NCBI RefSeq assembly: GCF_013820765.1
Contig: NZ_JABJVM010000003.1
Coordinates: 62,001-126,000, forward strand
Length of the DNA: 64,000 nt
Direction: 5' to 3'
Origin: Paenilisteria rustica
Lineage (GTDB): Bacteria; Bacillota; Bacilli; Lactobacillales; Listeriaceae
Shown: positions 17,829 to 25,888 of the stretch, in pieces
Layout of the letters: every line of letters begins with the position of its first letter
How positions within the stretch are numbered: position 1 is the first letter of the stretch
Position numbers and translations under genes: made by a program
The notes under the pieces: generated by a model
Seen by the model: the letters and a program-made list of their open reading frames with translations, nothing else
What the model was told of the DNA's origin: nothing
Databases searched by the model: none

Positions 17829-19283
17829 TTAACTATTATACCTTGCTTCTACAATCTCGCCCAAAGCTGCGAAATCCCGTTTTATTGGAGGCATATGCCA
17901 AACAAGTACGTCGACATCCGTTATATTGGGAAGGGGGGAGTCGCTGATGATAAGATCGTGTTGTGCCCAGTGCTCCGTGGGTTTAAGGTCATCACAGAAA
18001 ACAATGATTTCCTCTGAATAATACCGGCGAATCTGCGTTTTCAAATATTCCTCCCACATAAAACCGCTTTTCGAGATAATCTTAATATGCAGGGAACGAG
18101 TATAGGACTCAGTTAATAAGGCCACGGAAAAAAGATTATGGATATACGTCGCAATAACCTCTCGATTTGATCTCAAAAACTGGAAATCAGGCAAAGTTTC
18201 GTATTTTTTAAGGATAGTAATAATTTTTTCTCTATCCTGTGTATCGGGCACGAGTTTTTTTGAAAAATAATCAACATCTAGAATCAGATTCGCTTTTTCA
18301 ATGAAGAGGAAGCGCGCCAGATAATCCACAATGGTCACTTTTAGCACAAGCGTATCAGCAATTCGGTCATCGACAATCGTCAAGAGATCCTCAGCAATTA
18401 AGGTACGCGGGCCCTGAAATTTCTCAGTATAGTAAAGACGTACATTCATTCGCTCACGATTGACGTACGTAAATGAACCAAGAAAGGACATTATAATCAT
18501 CATGTAACGCTCCACGGGAATTAGCTGGCTACCAAGTGCCTTTTCTAAATCGCTAAAATCGATATCCATCGCGTTATGATACGTATAAATATCTTGCCAA
18601 AACTGCTCATCTTCCGCACTTGGATTAATGTTGTAGCCTTGTTTGATGCGCCTTAAAGATACCGCAATGACGGTCGCATAATCAACACGAGTACTCGGCG
18701 AAAAATAAACTTTCATATGTTGTTCGAATTTTTGAATAAATTTATCGATACAGCTCTCAAAGTCGAAATCTGGAATAACCCAACCAGAATACGGATAGCA
18801 TTTACTGAAAAGATGATAGAAAAAGAAGCGGATATTAACCTCACCACCCTCAATTCCAAGCGGAGCACTGTTAAGCACGAGGCGACTCCTGGCTAAGAAC
18901 GTATCCACCTCCGCCAATTTCACATAAAAAGTAGATCTACTAACGAAATTGTTCTCCGCCCATTCCGAGATTGTCGTCTTCTCTCCATTAAAAACAGAAA
19001 GAGCCAATTGGAACAGATGACTTGTGGAAATCATGTATGCCGTCAAATAATCAAAATTAATCTGAGTAGTCGTTTTTATCGATAGTTTTTTGTCAACCTC
19101 AAGTATCTGAGCAATATCCTCAGGAAGTGTAGCATTGAGAGTCTCAATATCAGCGTTCAGCGTGTTAACAGAACATTCGACAGTAGTAGCAACCTCTTTT
19201 TTTACAATCGGAGCATCTGCAAAAAACAGCAAATTGAGTAGTTTTAATCGGCGATAATCCGAAGCGGGAATGATATTCTTCAC
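17829..19283 (-). CDS. Mga-like transcriptional regulator
   Basis: 484 residues from the GTG at 19283, placed 8 nt after GGGAGG; the ATG at 19301 overlaps that site and is less likely. The N-terminal region (about 1-60) holds a helix-turn-helix (SDYRRLKLLNLLFF, then VECSVNTLNADIETLN). A long middle region resembles the PRD-like part of Mga/AtxA regulators. The C-terminus (about 390-484) looks like a phosphotransferase EIIB-type fold, with IVFCDDLKPTEHW then DLIISDSPLP. Such regulators link sugar uptake through PTS phosphorylation to surface and virulence gene expression. It is adjacent to two giant surface-protein genes but in its own unit. Confidence 0.75.
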   Translation of the reverse strand: MKNIIPASDYRRLKLLNLLFFADAPIVKKEVATTVECSVNTLNADIETLNATLPEDIAQILEVDKKLSIKTTTQINFDYLTAYMISTSHLFQLALSVFNGEKTTISEWAENNFVSRSTFYVKLAEVDTFLARSRLVLNSAPLGIEGGEVNIRFFFYHLFSKCYPYSGWVIPDFDFESCIDKFIQKFEQHMKVYFSPSTRVDYATVIAVSLRRIKQGYNINPSAEDEQFWQDIYTYHNAMDIDFSDLEKALGSQLIPVERYMMIIMSFLGSFTYVNRERMNVRLYYTEKFQGPRTLIAEDLLTIVDDRIADTLVLKVTIVDYLARFLFIEKANLILDVDYFSKKLVPDTQDREKIITILKKYETLPDFQFLRSNREVIATYIHNLFSVALLTESYTRSLHIKIISKSGFMWEEYLKTQIRRYYSEEIIVFCDDLKPTEHWAQHDLIISDSPLPNITDVDVLVWHMPPIKRDFAALGEIVEARYNS

Positions 19284-19315
19284 TAGTAAAACCTCCCTCA
19301 TATTCTTATAATACT

Positions 19316-19344
19316 ATCCTAATGAAATTTCCAAGAGAGGTCAA
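19316..19344 (-). promoter_or_regulatory. Promoter of the Mga-like gene
   Basis: TTGACC (19344-19339), 17-bp spacer, TAGGAT (19321-19316) on the minus strand, about 25 bp before the proposed GTG ribosome binding site. Confidence 0.55.
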
Positions 19345-19469
19345 ATGTAAGCGCGCGGGTGTTCATTACGCAACAAAAATTTAAATCGTGCTTATTCGAT
19401 AGAAACCAAGGGATAGCGTTCCAAACACATCTATAAGAATGAAAATCCCCAATGAGCAAATAAACACAG

Positions 19470-19590
19470 TTGCTAACGAAAACTAGCTATGATATAATTA
19501 TACCTCGTGAGTAATTAAAAATTATTCCTTGCCCGTTTCTAGTTTCAAAGCCGCAAAATGCGTTGGAAAAACTAGAGAGGTTGTTATAAT
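19470..19590 (+). promoter_or_regulatory. Tandem promoters of the rpsF-ssb-rpsR operon
   Basis: P1 is TTGCTA (19470-19475), 17 bp, TATAAT (19493-19498). P2 is TTGGAA (19563-19568), 16 bp, TATAAT (19585-19590). Both start transcripts with leaders of more than 240 nt that include the palindromic element below. Confidence 0.65.
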
Positions 19591-19639
19591 ATAAGAGATG
19601 AAACGCTTAAAAAAGATTGTAGGTTCTTCTTGTTTTTAA

Positions 19640-19797
19640 ATGGGTAGGACGTAAAATTCTGCTTTAAACAAATCGAGCGAAAGCGTTTGTATTCCACCAA
19701 TTTTGTGGAAGCCGGAAGTTGAGCATACTTGCGTATGTGAGAACCGGAAGTTCGCAAAATTGGTGGAATACGAACGCTTGCCGCCGATTTATATCGC
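19640..19797 (+). repeat. Long intergenic hairpin element, copy A
   Basis: A stem of 25 pairs joins 19681-19705 to its complement ending at 19779. Inside are CCGGAAG, a small hairpin CATAC-TTGC-GTATG and CCGGAAG. The flanks GGGTAGGACG, AATCGAGCGAAAGCGTTTGT and GCCGATTTAT are shared with the copy at 49284-49500. The 11-bp arm CACCAATTTTG (19695-19705) and its partner CAAAATTGGTG (19755-19765) differ completely from the other copy yet pair perfectly. It lies in the leader of rpsF. Confidence 0.85.
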
Positions 19798-19808
19798 TTA
19801 TCGAACAA

Positions 19809-19838
19809 ACCTCAGGGCCGCTAAGACCACAAGGAGGT
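19809..19838 (+). promoter_or_regulatory. Possible SD-sequestering leader hairpin of rpsF
   Basis: ACCTC (19809-19813) can pair with GAGGT (19834-19838) inside the ribosome binding site, leaving GGGCCGCTAAGACCAC in the loop. Many bacteria autoregulate rpsF through an S6:S18-binding leader motif; whether this is that motif is inference. Confidence 0.35.
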
Positions 19839-19846
19839 GTAAAGAG

Positions 19847-20140
19847 ATGGCAAGAACATATGAAATTATGTACATTATCCGTCCAAACATTGAAGATGAG
19901 GCGAAGAAAGCTTTAGTAGAGCGCTTCGACGGCATTTTAACTGACAATGGTGCGGAGATCATCGAATCGAAGGATTGGGGTAAACGTCGTTTGGCTTATG
20001 AAATCGAAGACCATAAAGACGGTTTGTACCAAATCACTCGTATTTCTGCTACTACTGCGGATTCTATCAATGAATTCGACCGTTTAGCAAAAATTTCTGA
20101 TGATATCATTCGTCACATGGTTATTAAAGAAGAAGCTTAA
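19847..20140 (+). CDS. rpsF: 30S ribosomal protein S6
   Basis: 97 residues starting [10 protein letters not shown] at the ATG 19847, which follows AAGGAGGTG; the longer upstream reading frame has no support. It binds the central domain of 16S rRNA as a heterodimer with S18, encoded two genes downstream. Motifs [10 protein letters not shown] and [11 protein letters not shown] are typical. First gene of the conserved rpsF-ssb-rpsR operon found across Firmicutes. Confidence 0.97.
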   Translation: MARTYEIMYIIRPNIEDEAKKALVERFDGILTDNGAEIIESKDWGKRRLAYEIEDHKDGLYQITRISATTADSINEFDRLAKISDDIIRHMVIKEEA

Positions 20141-20199
20141 TATTTCCCGGGTCATGGCTCGGATTTTTATGAAAAAAAGAGAGGAGGTTGGTTCTACTT

Positions 20200-20754
20200 A
20201 TGATGAACCGTGTTGTATTAGTTGGTCGTCTGACAAAAGATCCTGAATTACGTTACACTCCCGCGGGCGTTGCAGTTGCGACATTTACACTTGCTGTAAA
20301 CCGTAACTTTACTAACCAAGCTGGAGAACGTGAAGCAGATTTCATCAATTGTGTTGTTTGGAGAAAACCAGCTGAAAACGTTGCGAACTTCCTTAAAAAA
20401 GGGAGCTTAGCAGGTGTTGACGGTAAGGTCCAAACGCGTAATTATGAAGGTCAAGACGGCAAGCGTGTCTATGTAACAGAAATTCTTGCTGAAAGTGTCC
20501 AATTCCTAGAACCCCGCAGTGCAAACGGCGGCGGTAATGGTGGCGGTGGCTACAGCAGTAACAATAATGATGGCGGTGGACAGCAGTCGTACGGTAATAG
20601 TACTGGCGGCCAAAGCCAACAGAATGATAATAGCTACGGACAACAGAATCAACAACAACCTCAATCTCAGAGTTACCAAGCACCACGTAACGCTGATCCA
20701 TTTGCTAGTGATGGCAAGCCAATCGACATTTCAGATGACGATTTGCCGTTCTAA
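20200..20754 (+). CDS. ssb: Single-stranded DNA-binding protein
   Basis: 184 residues from the ATG at 20200 ([20 protein letters not shown]). The OB-fold occupies about residues 1-108, ending [10 protein letters not shown] long flexible linker rich in Gly, Asn and Gln follows, and the acidic tip DDDLPF recruits replication and repair partners. It coats single-stranded DNA during replication and repair. AGGAGG lies 12 nt upstream of ATG 20200 (a second ATG at 20203 is possible). Central gene of the rpsF operon. Confidence 0.97.
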   Translation: MMNRVVLVGRLTKDPELRYTPAGVAVATFTLAVNRNFTNQAGEREADFINCVVWRKPAENVANFLKKGSLAGVDGKVQTRNYEGQDGKRVYVTEILAESVQFLEPRSANGGGNGGGGYSSNNNDGGGQQSYGNSTGGQSQQNDNSYGQQNQQQPQSQSYQAPRNADPFASDGKPIDISDDDLPF

Positions 20755-20809
20755 TAAACGGGAAAAGCATACGTATCATTGGATTTTAATTTGATAGGAG
20801 GAAACTATA

Positions 20810-21049
20810 ATGGCTGGAGGACGCAGAGGCGGACGCCGTCGGAAAAAGGTTTGTTACTTTACTTCGAACGGAATTACGCATATCGACTATAAAGATACTG
20901 AGTTACTGAAGAAATTCGTTTCCGAACGTGGAAAAATTCTTCCTCGTCGTGTAACTGGAACGAGCGCTAAATATCAACGTAAATTAACGATTGCTATTAA
21001 ACGCTCACGCCAAGTAGCATTACTACCATTTGTTGCTGAAGAGAAATAA
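20810..21049 (+). CDS. rpsR: 30S ribosomal protein S18
   Basis: 79 residues, starting [17 protein letters not shown], with the conserved [10 protein letters not shown] and Lys/Arg-rich RNA-binding surface. It pairs with S6 on 16S rRNA. ATAGGAGGAAAC precedes the ATG, and a terminator directly after the stop ends the operon. In L. monocytogenes the agr locus begins shortly after this gene; here unrelated genes follow. Confidence 0.97.
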   Translation: MAGGRRGGRRRKKVCYFTSNGITHIDYKDTELLKKFVSERGKILPRRVTGTSAKYQRKLTIAIKRSRQVALLPFVAEEK

Positions 21050-21058
21050 GATTGATAA

Positions 21059-21087
21059 AAACCTTCCGAATTTCGGAAGGTTTTTTT
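21059..21087 (+). terminator. Terminator of rpsF-ssb-rpsR
   Basis: AACCTTCCGAA and TTCGGAAGGTT form a tight hairpin followed by seven Ts. Confidence 0.9.
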
Positions 21088-21138
21088 ATGGGCTCTATTC
21101 ATGATAGGTAAAGAGGTTCTAGCTCATTATAACGAATC

Positions 21139-21795
21139 TTACTTATTAAGTCGTTTATTAACCTCAATCGTAATGAATTCTGGCAGATAGTCAGGAGTAC
21201 ATCCTTTTGACACAATTTGGCCTTTGTAAAGTTCCGTTTTCTCGCCTATTTTAATACAACGAGCACGGTTCTGTTCATCATAAACACCTATCCAGCCCGC
21301 GGTAAAATTCATAGCCCACTGTACTTCTGATTCTTCCTGCATAATAGTAGCTTCTAATGCAGTCAGCAAGTCTTCGGTGTTATCCGGAGGTGTTTGTCCA
21401 GTCCATCTAAGTCGTGCTTGATAATACCAGAAAACGCGTCTTTGAAGGGCGGAAGAACTGTTTTTCCATGACTCCATCAATGTGATTGTCTTCTTGCTTT
21501 TCATGAGTTGATTAGCCATTAGCCAATCCATCAAATTATTTCGCTCAACAAAAGAGTGCGGTTGCATATCCGTATCAAGTTTATTTAAAAAGTCCTGTGT
21601 AAGCAGTTTTTTGTCCATAATTAAGATGGCTAATAGTCTGGGGCGAAACGCTTCTGTTGACCAAAGTTCTAAGGCTAACTCATGATCTTTTTTTATATCT
21701 TTCGCGATTTTTTTTAAATCTCCTAGCTTTGTTTCATTATCAATCTGAGTTAAAATATTTTCTGCTACGGAAGAGTGTGTTGATTTTTCAGCCAT
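21139..21795 (-). CDS. AlkD-like DNA alkylation repair protein
   Basis: 218 residues from the ATG at 21795, preceded by AAGGAG; the longer frame to 21891 adds 32 residues with no ribosome binding site. Successive amphipathic helices with conserved Trp and Arg (ELWSTEAFRPRLLAILIM, MDWLMANQL, RRVFWYYQARLRW) match the HEAT-like AlkD/AlkC family (PF08713), DNA glycosylases that remove bulky or charged alkylpurines. The spread of residues resembles the YhaZ/AlkD-type group; catalytic residues were not verified. It is convergent with rpsR and stands alone. Confidence 0.7.
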   Translation of the reverse strand: MAEKSTHSSVAENILTQIDNETKLGDLKKIAKDIKKDHELALELWSTEAFRPRLLAILIMDKKLLTQDFLNKLDTDMQPHSFVERNNLMDWLMANQLMKSKKTITLMESWKNSSSALQRRVFWYYQARLRWTGQTPPDNTEDLLTALEATIMQEESEVQWAMNFTAGWIGVYDEQNRARCIKIGEKTELYKGQIVSKGCTPDYLPEFITIEVNKRLNK

Positions 21796-22016
21796 TTTTA
21801 TCAAACTCCTTATATATTTGTGATAAGCTATAGCAAAAATTGATTGCAGTATAAGATATATCCTAAAATTTACTTGCTTATATTGTAGCACATCTAATTA
21901 TGGAGAACAAAATGTACTTATATTATTTAAAGCATTGACGCATGTATGCTTTAAAGGTATGATGTAAATAGGATTAAGAAATACATTTTATAACAAACTA
22001 ATAGGGAGCTACAATT

Positions 22017-23411
22017 ATGTTTTTAAAATCATTATTTAGAAAAAAACCATTAGAATCACTTATTCATAACAAAAGTAATAGCATTCATTTAAAGCAAACG
22101 CTTGGCGCGATGGATTTAATTTTCCTCGGTGTTGGAGCGATTGTTGGAACCGGGATATTTATTTTGCCAGGGACGATTGCGGCGCTTCATTCAGGTCCGG
22201 CGATTGTACTGTCATTTATCATTGCAGCGCTGGTCTGTGCGCTTGCGGCCTTATGTTACTCGGAATTTTCGTCGGCAGTACCTGTTGCTGGTAGCGCCTA
22301 CACGTATGGCTATGTCATTTTTGGGGAGTTCATTGCTTGGTTGCTCGGTTGGGCGCTTCTGCTTGAATATGGCTTGGCCGTGGCTTCTGTAGCTAGTGGT
22401 TGGTCGTCCTACTTCAAAACGCTACTGGCTGGATTCCATATCAACATTCCAGATGCGATTTCGGGCGCGTTTGATCCAGCTGCAGGAACGTATGTCAACA
22501 TTCCTGCGATTGCGGTTGTTGGGATTATTGCCTTTTTATTGACGCGCGGTGTTCGTGAATCGACACGGGTCAATGCGTTCATGGTTATTTTGAAAATTAG
22601 CGTTATCTTAATATTCATCGTGGTCGGCGTGTTCTATGTGAAGCCAGATAACTGGCAACCGTTCATGCCATTCGGATTTAGTGGCGTACTGAACGGTGCA
22701 GCCTTGGTGTTTTTCGCTTATCTCGGATTTGACGCGGTTTCCTCAGCTGCCGAAGAAGTGAAAAATCCGCAGAAAAATATGCCGATCGGGATTATCGGAT
22801 CGCTGCTTGTTTGTACGGTTTTGTATATCGCGGTATCGATTGTATTGACTGGAATTGTATCGTACAAAGATTTGAATGTCGCCGATCCAGTTGCATTCGC
22901 GCTACAAGTCATTAACCAGAACTGGATTGCTGGATTTGTTTCACTTGGCGCAGTTGTTGGGATGCTTACAGTTATTCTCGTGATGCTTTATGGCGGAACA
23001 CGCTTGATTTATGCGATGGGACGCGATGGATTGTTACCGAAAAGTATGGCAAAGATCGATGAAAAAACAAATACGCCAATCAAAAGTACATGGACATATG
23101 CGATTGTTATCATGTTTTTCGCGGGTGTTGTACCATTGAATCGTTTGGCGGAGCTCGTGAATATGGGAACGTTATTCGCGTTTATGATGGTATCAATTGG
23201 GATCATTTTCTTGCGTCGGAATAAATCGATTGCGAGTGGCGGATTTAAAACGCCATTTTACCCAGTGTTGCCAATTGTCTCATTCTTGATGTGTTTATTC
23301 TTAATTACGAGACTATCCGTTGCCACTTGGATTGCGTGTGGGATTTGGTTCTTGCTAGGCCTGATTTTGTATTTTGCATATGGACGCAGGAATAGCACGC
23401 TGAACAAGTGA
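22017..23411 (+). CDS. APC-family amino acid permease
   Basis: 464 residues with about 12 membrane segments. GVGAIVGTGIFILPG at about residues 37-51 is the substrate-binding motif of TM1 in APC transporters, and SYTYGY-like GSAYTYGYVIFGE follows in TM3. The overall pattern is close to the cationic amino acid transporter group (B. subtilis YfnA). It imports or exchanges an amino acid, which one is not clear. AGGGAG precedes the ATG. No T-box or riboswitch is evident in the 120 bp upstream. Confidence 0.88.
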   Translation: MFLKSLFRKKPLESLIHNKSNSIHLKQTLGAMDLIFLGVGAIVGTGIFILPGTIAALHSGPAIVLSFIIAALVCALAALCYSEFSSAVPVAGSAYTYGYVIFGEFIAWLLGWALLLEYGLAVASVASGWSSYFKTLLAGFHINIPDAISGAFDPAAGTYVNIPAIAVVGIIAFLLTRGVRESTRVNAFMVILKISVILIFIVVGVFYVKPDNWQPFMPFGFSGVLNGAALVFFAYLGFDAVSSAAEEVKNPQKNMPIGIIGSLLVCTVLYIAVSIVLTGIVSYKDLNVADPVAFALQVINQNWIAGFVSLGAVVGMLTVILVMLYGGTRLIYAMGRDGLLPKSMAKIDEKTNTPIKSTWTYAIVIMFFAGVVPLNRLAELVNMGTLFAFMMVSIGIIFLRRNKSIASGGFKTPFYPVLPIVSFLMCLFLITRLSVATWIACGIWFLLGLILYFAYGRRNSTLNK

Positions 23412-23423
23412 GTACTGTTAGCG

Positions 23424-23523
23424 TTGAAAAATAGATGTGGGCATGTTACAATGAGCGTAGGAAAATAATTATCATGTGAACACCCAAATACCCTAGCTGC
23501 GGTAACAGCTAGGGTATTATTTA
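23424..23523 (+). ncRNA. Antisense RNA II-like antitoxin with promoter (par locus 2)
   Basis: A strong promoter, TTGAAA (23424-23429), exactly 17 bp, TACAAT (23447-23452), drives an RNA from about 23459 through the hairpin at 23487-23518. Its 5' end carries the 18-bp repeat AAAATAATTATCATGTGA (23462-23479), which recurs exactly at 23627-23644 over the toxin start codon. The repeats are direct and the RNAs convergent, so this RNA can pair with the toxin start. Ends are estimates. Confidence 0.8.
23487..23518. terminator. Bidirectional terminator of par locus 2
   Basis: AATACCCTAGCTG (23487-23499) pairs perfectly with CAGCTAGGGTATT (23506-23518) around CGGTAA. Confidence 0.85.
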
Positions 23524-23541
23524 TGGGGTTAGAAGTGTCGC

Positions 23542-23640
23542 CTACTTTTTATCGCTACGACTTTCTAACATGTGTTTGAAGTACACAATAGCGCATCCAA
23601 CCACAATTGGAGCGATAACACTGGAAAAAATAATTATCAT
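23542..23640 (-). CDS. Fst-family type I toxin (par locus 2)
   Basis: A 32-residue peptide, too short for the usual gene callers. It starts with hydrophobic MIIIFSSVI, continues with the family motif APIVVGC and ends in a charged tail. A GGGAGGTG ribosome binding site precedes the ATG. It shares the APIxVGC core with the toxin at 2702 but its other residues and the flanking repeats differ, so the two loci should be regulated independently. Expected to disturb the membrane when its antisense RNA is absent. Confidence 0.88.
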   Translation of the reverse strand: MIIIFSSVIAPIVVGCAIVYFKHMLESRSDKK

Positions 23641-23652
23641 GTGACACACCTC

Positions 23653-23702
23653 CCTTCAGTCAGAAAGTTCATCTGAAGGTAGACGACAGCTCAAGTATAG
23701 CA
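23653..23702 (-). promoter_or_regulatory. Toxin promoter and 5' hairpin (par locus 2)
   Basis: On the minus strand an extended -10, TG-C-TATACT (hexamer 23699-23694), starts the toxin mRNA. The leader forms CCTTCAG (23679-23673) paired with CTGAAGG (23659-23653), ending just before the ribosome binding site, as in locus 1. Confidence 0.65.
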
Positions 23703-23832
23703 TGATTAGTAGGATAGAATAAGAACAATTACATACATTTAGCGTCAAAATTTTGTCGTGTTTGTAGTCTTTTTCTTCCTTCGGTACAATGGATATATGA
23801 AATAACGAGATATCAAAGGAGCGCGATAGTAG

Positions 23833-24828
23833 ATGGCAGATTTGGTTTTTGATAGCGGTAGAATCGTTAGTGATTTATTGGCAAACTTTCAGCAGGTGAA
23901 AAATTCGGGCGTGATGGGCGTTGATAAGCGGATTAGATTCTTGGTTGCGCAGCTTTTCACGAGTGAGGGAGAAGTGTTTGATGGTAAGGCATTTAAGGAT
24001 GTGACGATGCTGTTCAAGAAGCGGTTGGGATTCTTTAATGTGCTAGATGGAGACACGCGGGCATCGCTTGCCGGGCTTTTGTTGGTGAATGGGCAAAATG
24101 ATGAAAAGATAGTGGCGCGCGTGATTGATAATTATGAATTACTCGTGGAAAGTGGATTCAAACGGACAAATTTCACGTATTTTGGCGCGTACTTACTTTT
24201 ACGGTCGGATAAACCGCGTAATGTGGCGGACCGGGCGCGCGATATTTACATGGCTTTGCGGAAACAGCATCCATTTTTGACGGGAGCGGAGGATGTGACG
24301 TCGGCGGTTTTGATGGCGCAATTGGATACGCCGCTTTCGGTAGAGCAGTTGACGGAGATTAACGAGTATTATTTTACCGAGTTTAATCGTGCGGGATTCA
24401 AAAGAAGTGACAGTTTGCAGTTTTTGGCGGCAACTTCGACGTTGATTTATATGGAGCGTGACGCGAATCATGTGAAAAAAGTGGTGCGTTTGGCGGAGGA
24501 ATTGGAGCGCGCAGATGTGAAAATTCGTCCGATTCATTATGTGACGCTTGGAATTTTAGCGTATGTGCGGGAAAGCACGGAATTGGATGCAGTATTTTTT
24601 GATTTGTTAGCGGCGATGCGCGATGAGAGTGGCCTGCGTTGGAATCGCGAATTTTACACGGCGATGGCGCTTAGTTTGTATACAGAGGATCAAGCGCGGA
24701 ACATGACGCAGGACCAGGTTGAGAGTTTGATGGTATCGGTTCACATTCTGATTGCGATAGAACGGGCGGCGGCAGCAAGTGCGGCAGCGGCGGCGAGTGC
24801 AGCGGCAGCGAGTAGCGGAGGTTCTTAA
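23833..24828 (+). CDS. DUF4003 family protein
   Basis: 331 residues, soluble and mostly alpha-helical, resembling DUF4003 proteins of Firmicutes (ADLVFDSGRIVSDLLANFQQ near the start, then YFGAYLLL and FLAATSTLIYM). No catalytic motif is seen and the function is unknown. The last 25 residues are a low-complexity tail of Ala, Ser and Gly. AAAGGAG lies 11 nt before the ATG. It is transcribed alone, between par locus 2 and an aldo-keto reductase. Confidence 0.7.
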   Translation: MADLVFDSGRIVSDLLANFQQVKNSGVMGVDKRIRFLVAQLFTSEGEVFDGKAFKDVTMLFKKRLGFFNVLDGDTRASLAGLLLVNGQNDEKIVARVIDNYELLVESGFKRTNFTYFGAYLLLRSDKPRNVADRARDIYMALRKQHPFLTGAEDVTSAVLMAQLDTPLSVEQLTEINEYYFTEFNRAGFKRSDSLQFLAATSTLIYMERDANHVKKVVRLAEELERADVKIRPIHYVTLGILAYVRESTELDAVFFDLLAAMRDESGLRWNREFYTAMALSLYTEDQARNMTQDQVESLMVSVHILIAIERAAAASAAAAASAAAASSGGS

Positions 24829-24900
24829 TTGACTTCGCCGAGCTAGAGTGTGAAAATGAAAAAGGAAGCGTTTATCAAATAAGACAAAGAGGTGTTCTCA

Positions 24901-25818
24901 TTGAACAAAATTAATCTTGGTAACAGTGGTTTACTCGTTCCTGAAATCGCGCTAGGTTGCATGCGTATGGCCGATTTATCGAAGGACGACGCGGCAAAAA
25001 TGGTCAATACGGCGATGGATGCGGGAATTAATTTCTTCGACCACGCGGATATTTATGGTGGTGGAAAATCAGAAGAAGTTTTCGCAGATGCAGTCGGAAT
25101 GAATCCAGCAGTGCGCGAAAAAATGATTTTACAATCGAAATGCGGTATTCGTCCAGGCATGTTCGACTTTTCCAAAGAACATATTTTAGAGTCGGTAGAT
25201 GGTATTCTAAAACGTTTACAAACCGATTATATCGATATTTTGTTGCTTCACCGTCCCGATACATTAGTGGAGCCAGAAGAAGTAGCAGAAGCCTTCACAG
25301 CGCTTAAAAAGAGTGGGAAAGTACGCGAGTTTGGTGTAAGTAACCAGAATCCGATGCAAATCGAGCTTTTGAGCAAATATGTGGAGCAGAAATTGGTCGC
25401 GAATCAGTTGCAGCTTAGTGTTACCAATACTGGTATGATTGATGCGGGACTTAATGTGAACATGACGATTGACCGTTCTGTAGACCGCGACGGCAGCATT
25501 TTAGATTATTGTCGCCTGAAAGATATTACAATTCAAGCTTGGTCACCATTCCAATTCGGCTTTTTCGAAGGGGTTTTCCTCGATAATCCGAAATTCCCAG
25601 AGTTGAATAAAGTGATTGACCGGGTTGCTGCTGAAAAAGGTGTGAAAAATACGGCGATTGCAACGGCGTGGATTTTGCGTCATCCGGCGAAGATTCAAAC
25701 CGTGGTAGGAACGATGAATCCTGAGCGTTTGCAAGCGATTAGCGAAGCATCGAATATCACGCTAACACGTCAAGAATGGTATGAAATTTATTTGGCAGCG
25801 GGGAACGAGTTGCCTTGA
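24901..25818 (+). CDS. Aldo/keto reductase (YdhF-like)
   Basis: 305 residues from the TTG at 24901, 6 nt after AGAGGTG; the GTG at 24892 lies inside that site. It is a TIM barrel with the NADPH-dependent AKR tetrad visible: Asp and Tyr in FFDHADIYGGG, Lys in QSKCG and His in LLLHRPD. HRPDTLVEPEEVA and WSPFQFGFF place it near E. coli YdhF. Physiological substrate unknown. It shares a bidirectional terminator with the convergent HNH gene. Confidence 0.85.
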   Translation: MNKINLGNSGLLVPEIALGCMRMADLSKDDAAKMVNTAMDAGINFFDHADIYGGGKSEEVFADAVGMNPAVREKMILQSKCGIRPGMFDFSKEHILESVDGILKRLQTDYIDILLLHRPDTLVEPEEVAEAFTALKKSGKVREFGVSNQNPMQIELLSKYVEQKLVANQLQLSVTNTGMIDAGLNVNMTIDRSVDRDGSILDYCRLKDITIQAWSPFQFGFFEGVFLDNPKFPELNKVIDRVAAEKGVKNTAIATAWILRHPAKIQTVVGTMNPERLQAISEASNITLTRQEWYEIYLAAGNELP

Positions 25819-25825
25819 TGATTTG

Positions 25826-25888
25826 AAAAAAGCTACACATGTTTTCTCATCCTGGAAATAGGGCGAAAAAACCATGTGTAGTTTTTTT
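25826..25888. terminator. Bidirectional terminator
   Basis: CTACACATG and CATGTGTAG form the stem, with an A-run on the left and a T-run on the right. The right arm overlaps the stop codon of the HNH gene. Confidence 0.8.

Noticed and set aside
19703..19846. Upstream extension of rpsF
   Set aside because: It would translate the hairpin element; the conserved [10 protein letters not shown] start with AAGGAGGTG is clear.
21796..21891. N-terminal extension of the AlkD-like protein
   Set aside because: No ribosome binding site at 21891, whereas ATG 21795 has AAGGAG at the right distance.
21897..22016. Riboswitch or T-box ahead of the amino-acid permease
   Set aside because: The leader is short and AT-rich with no conserved T-box or lysine-riboswitch sequence.
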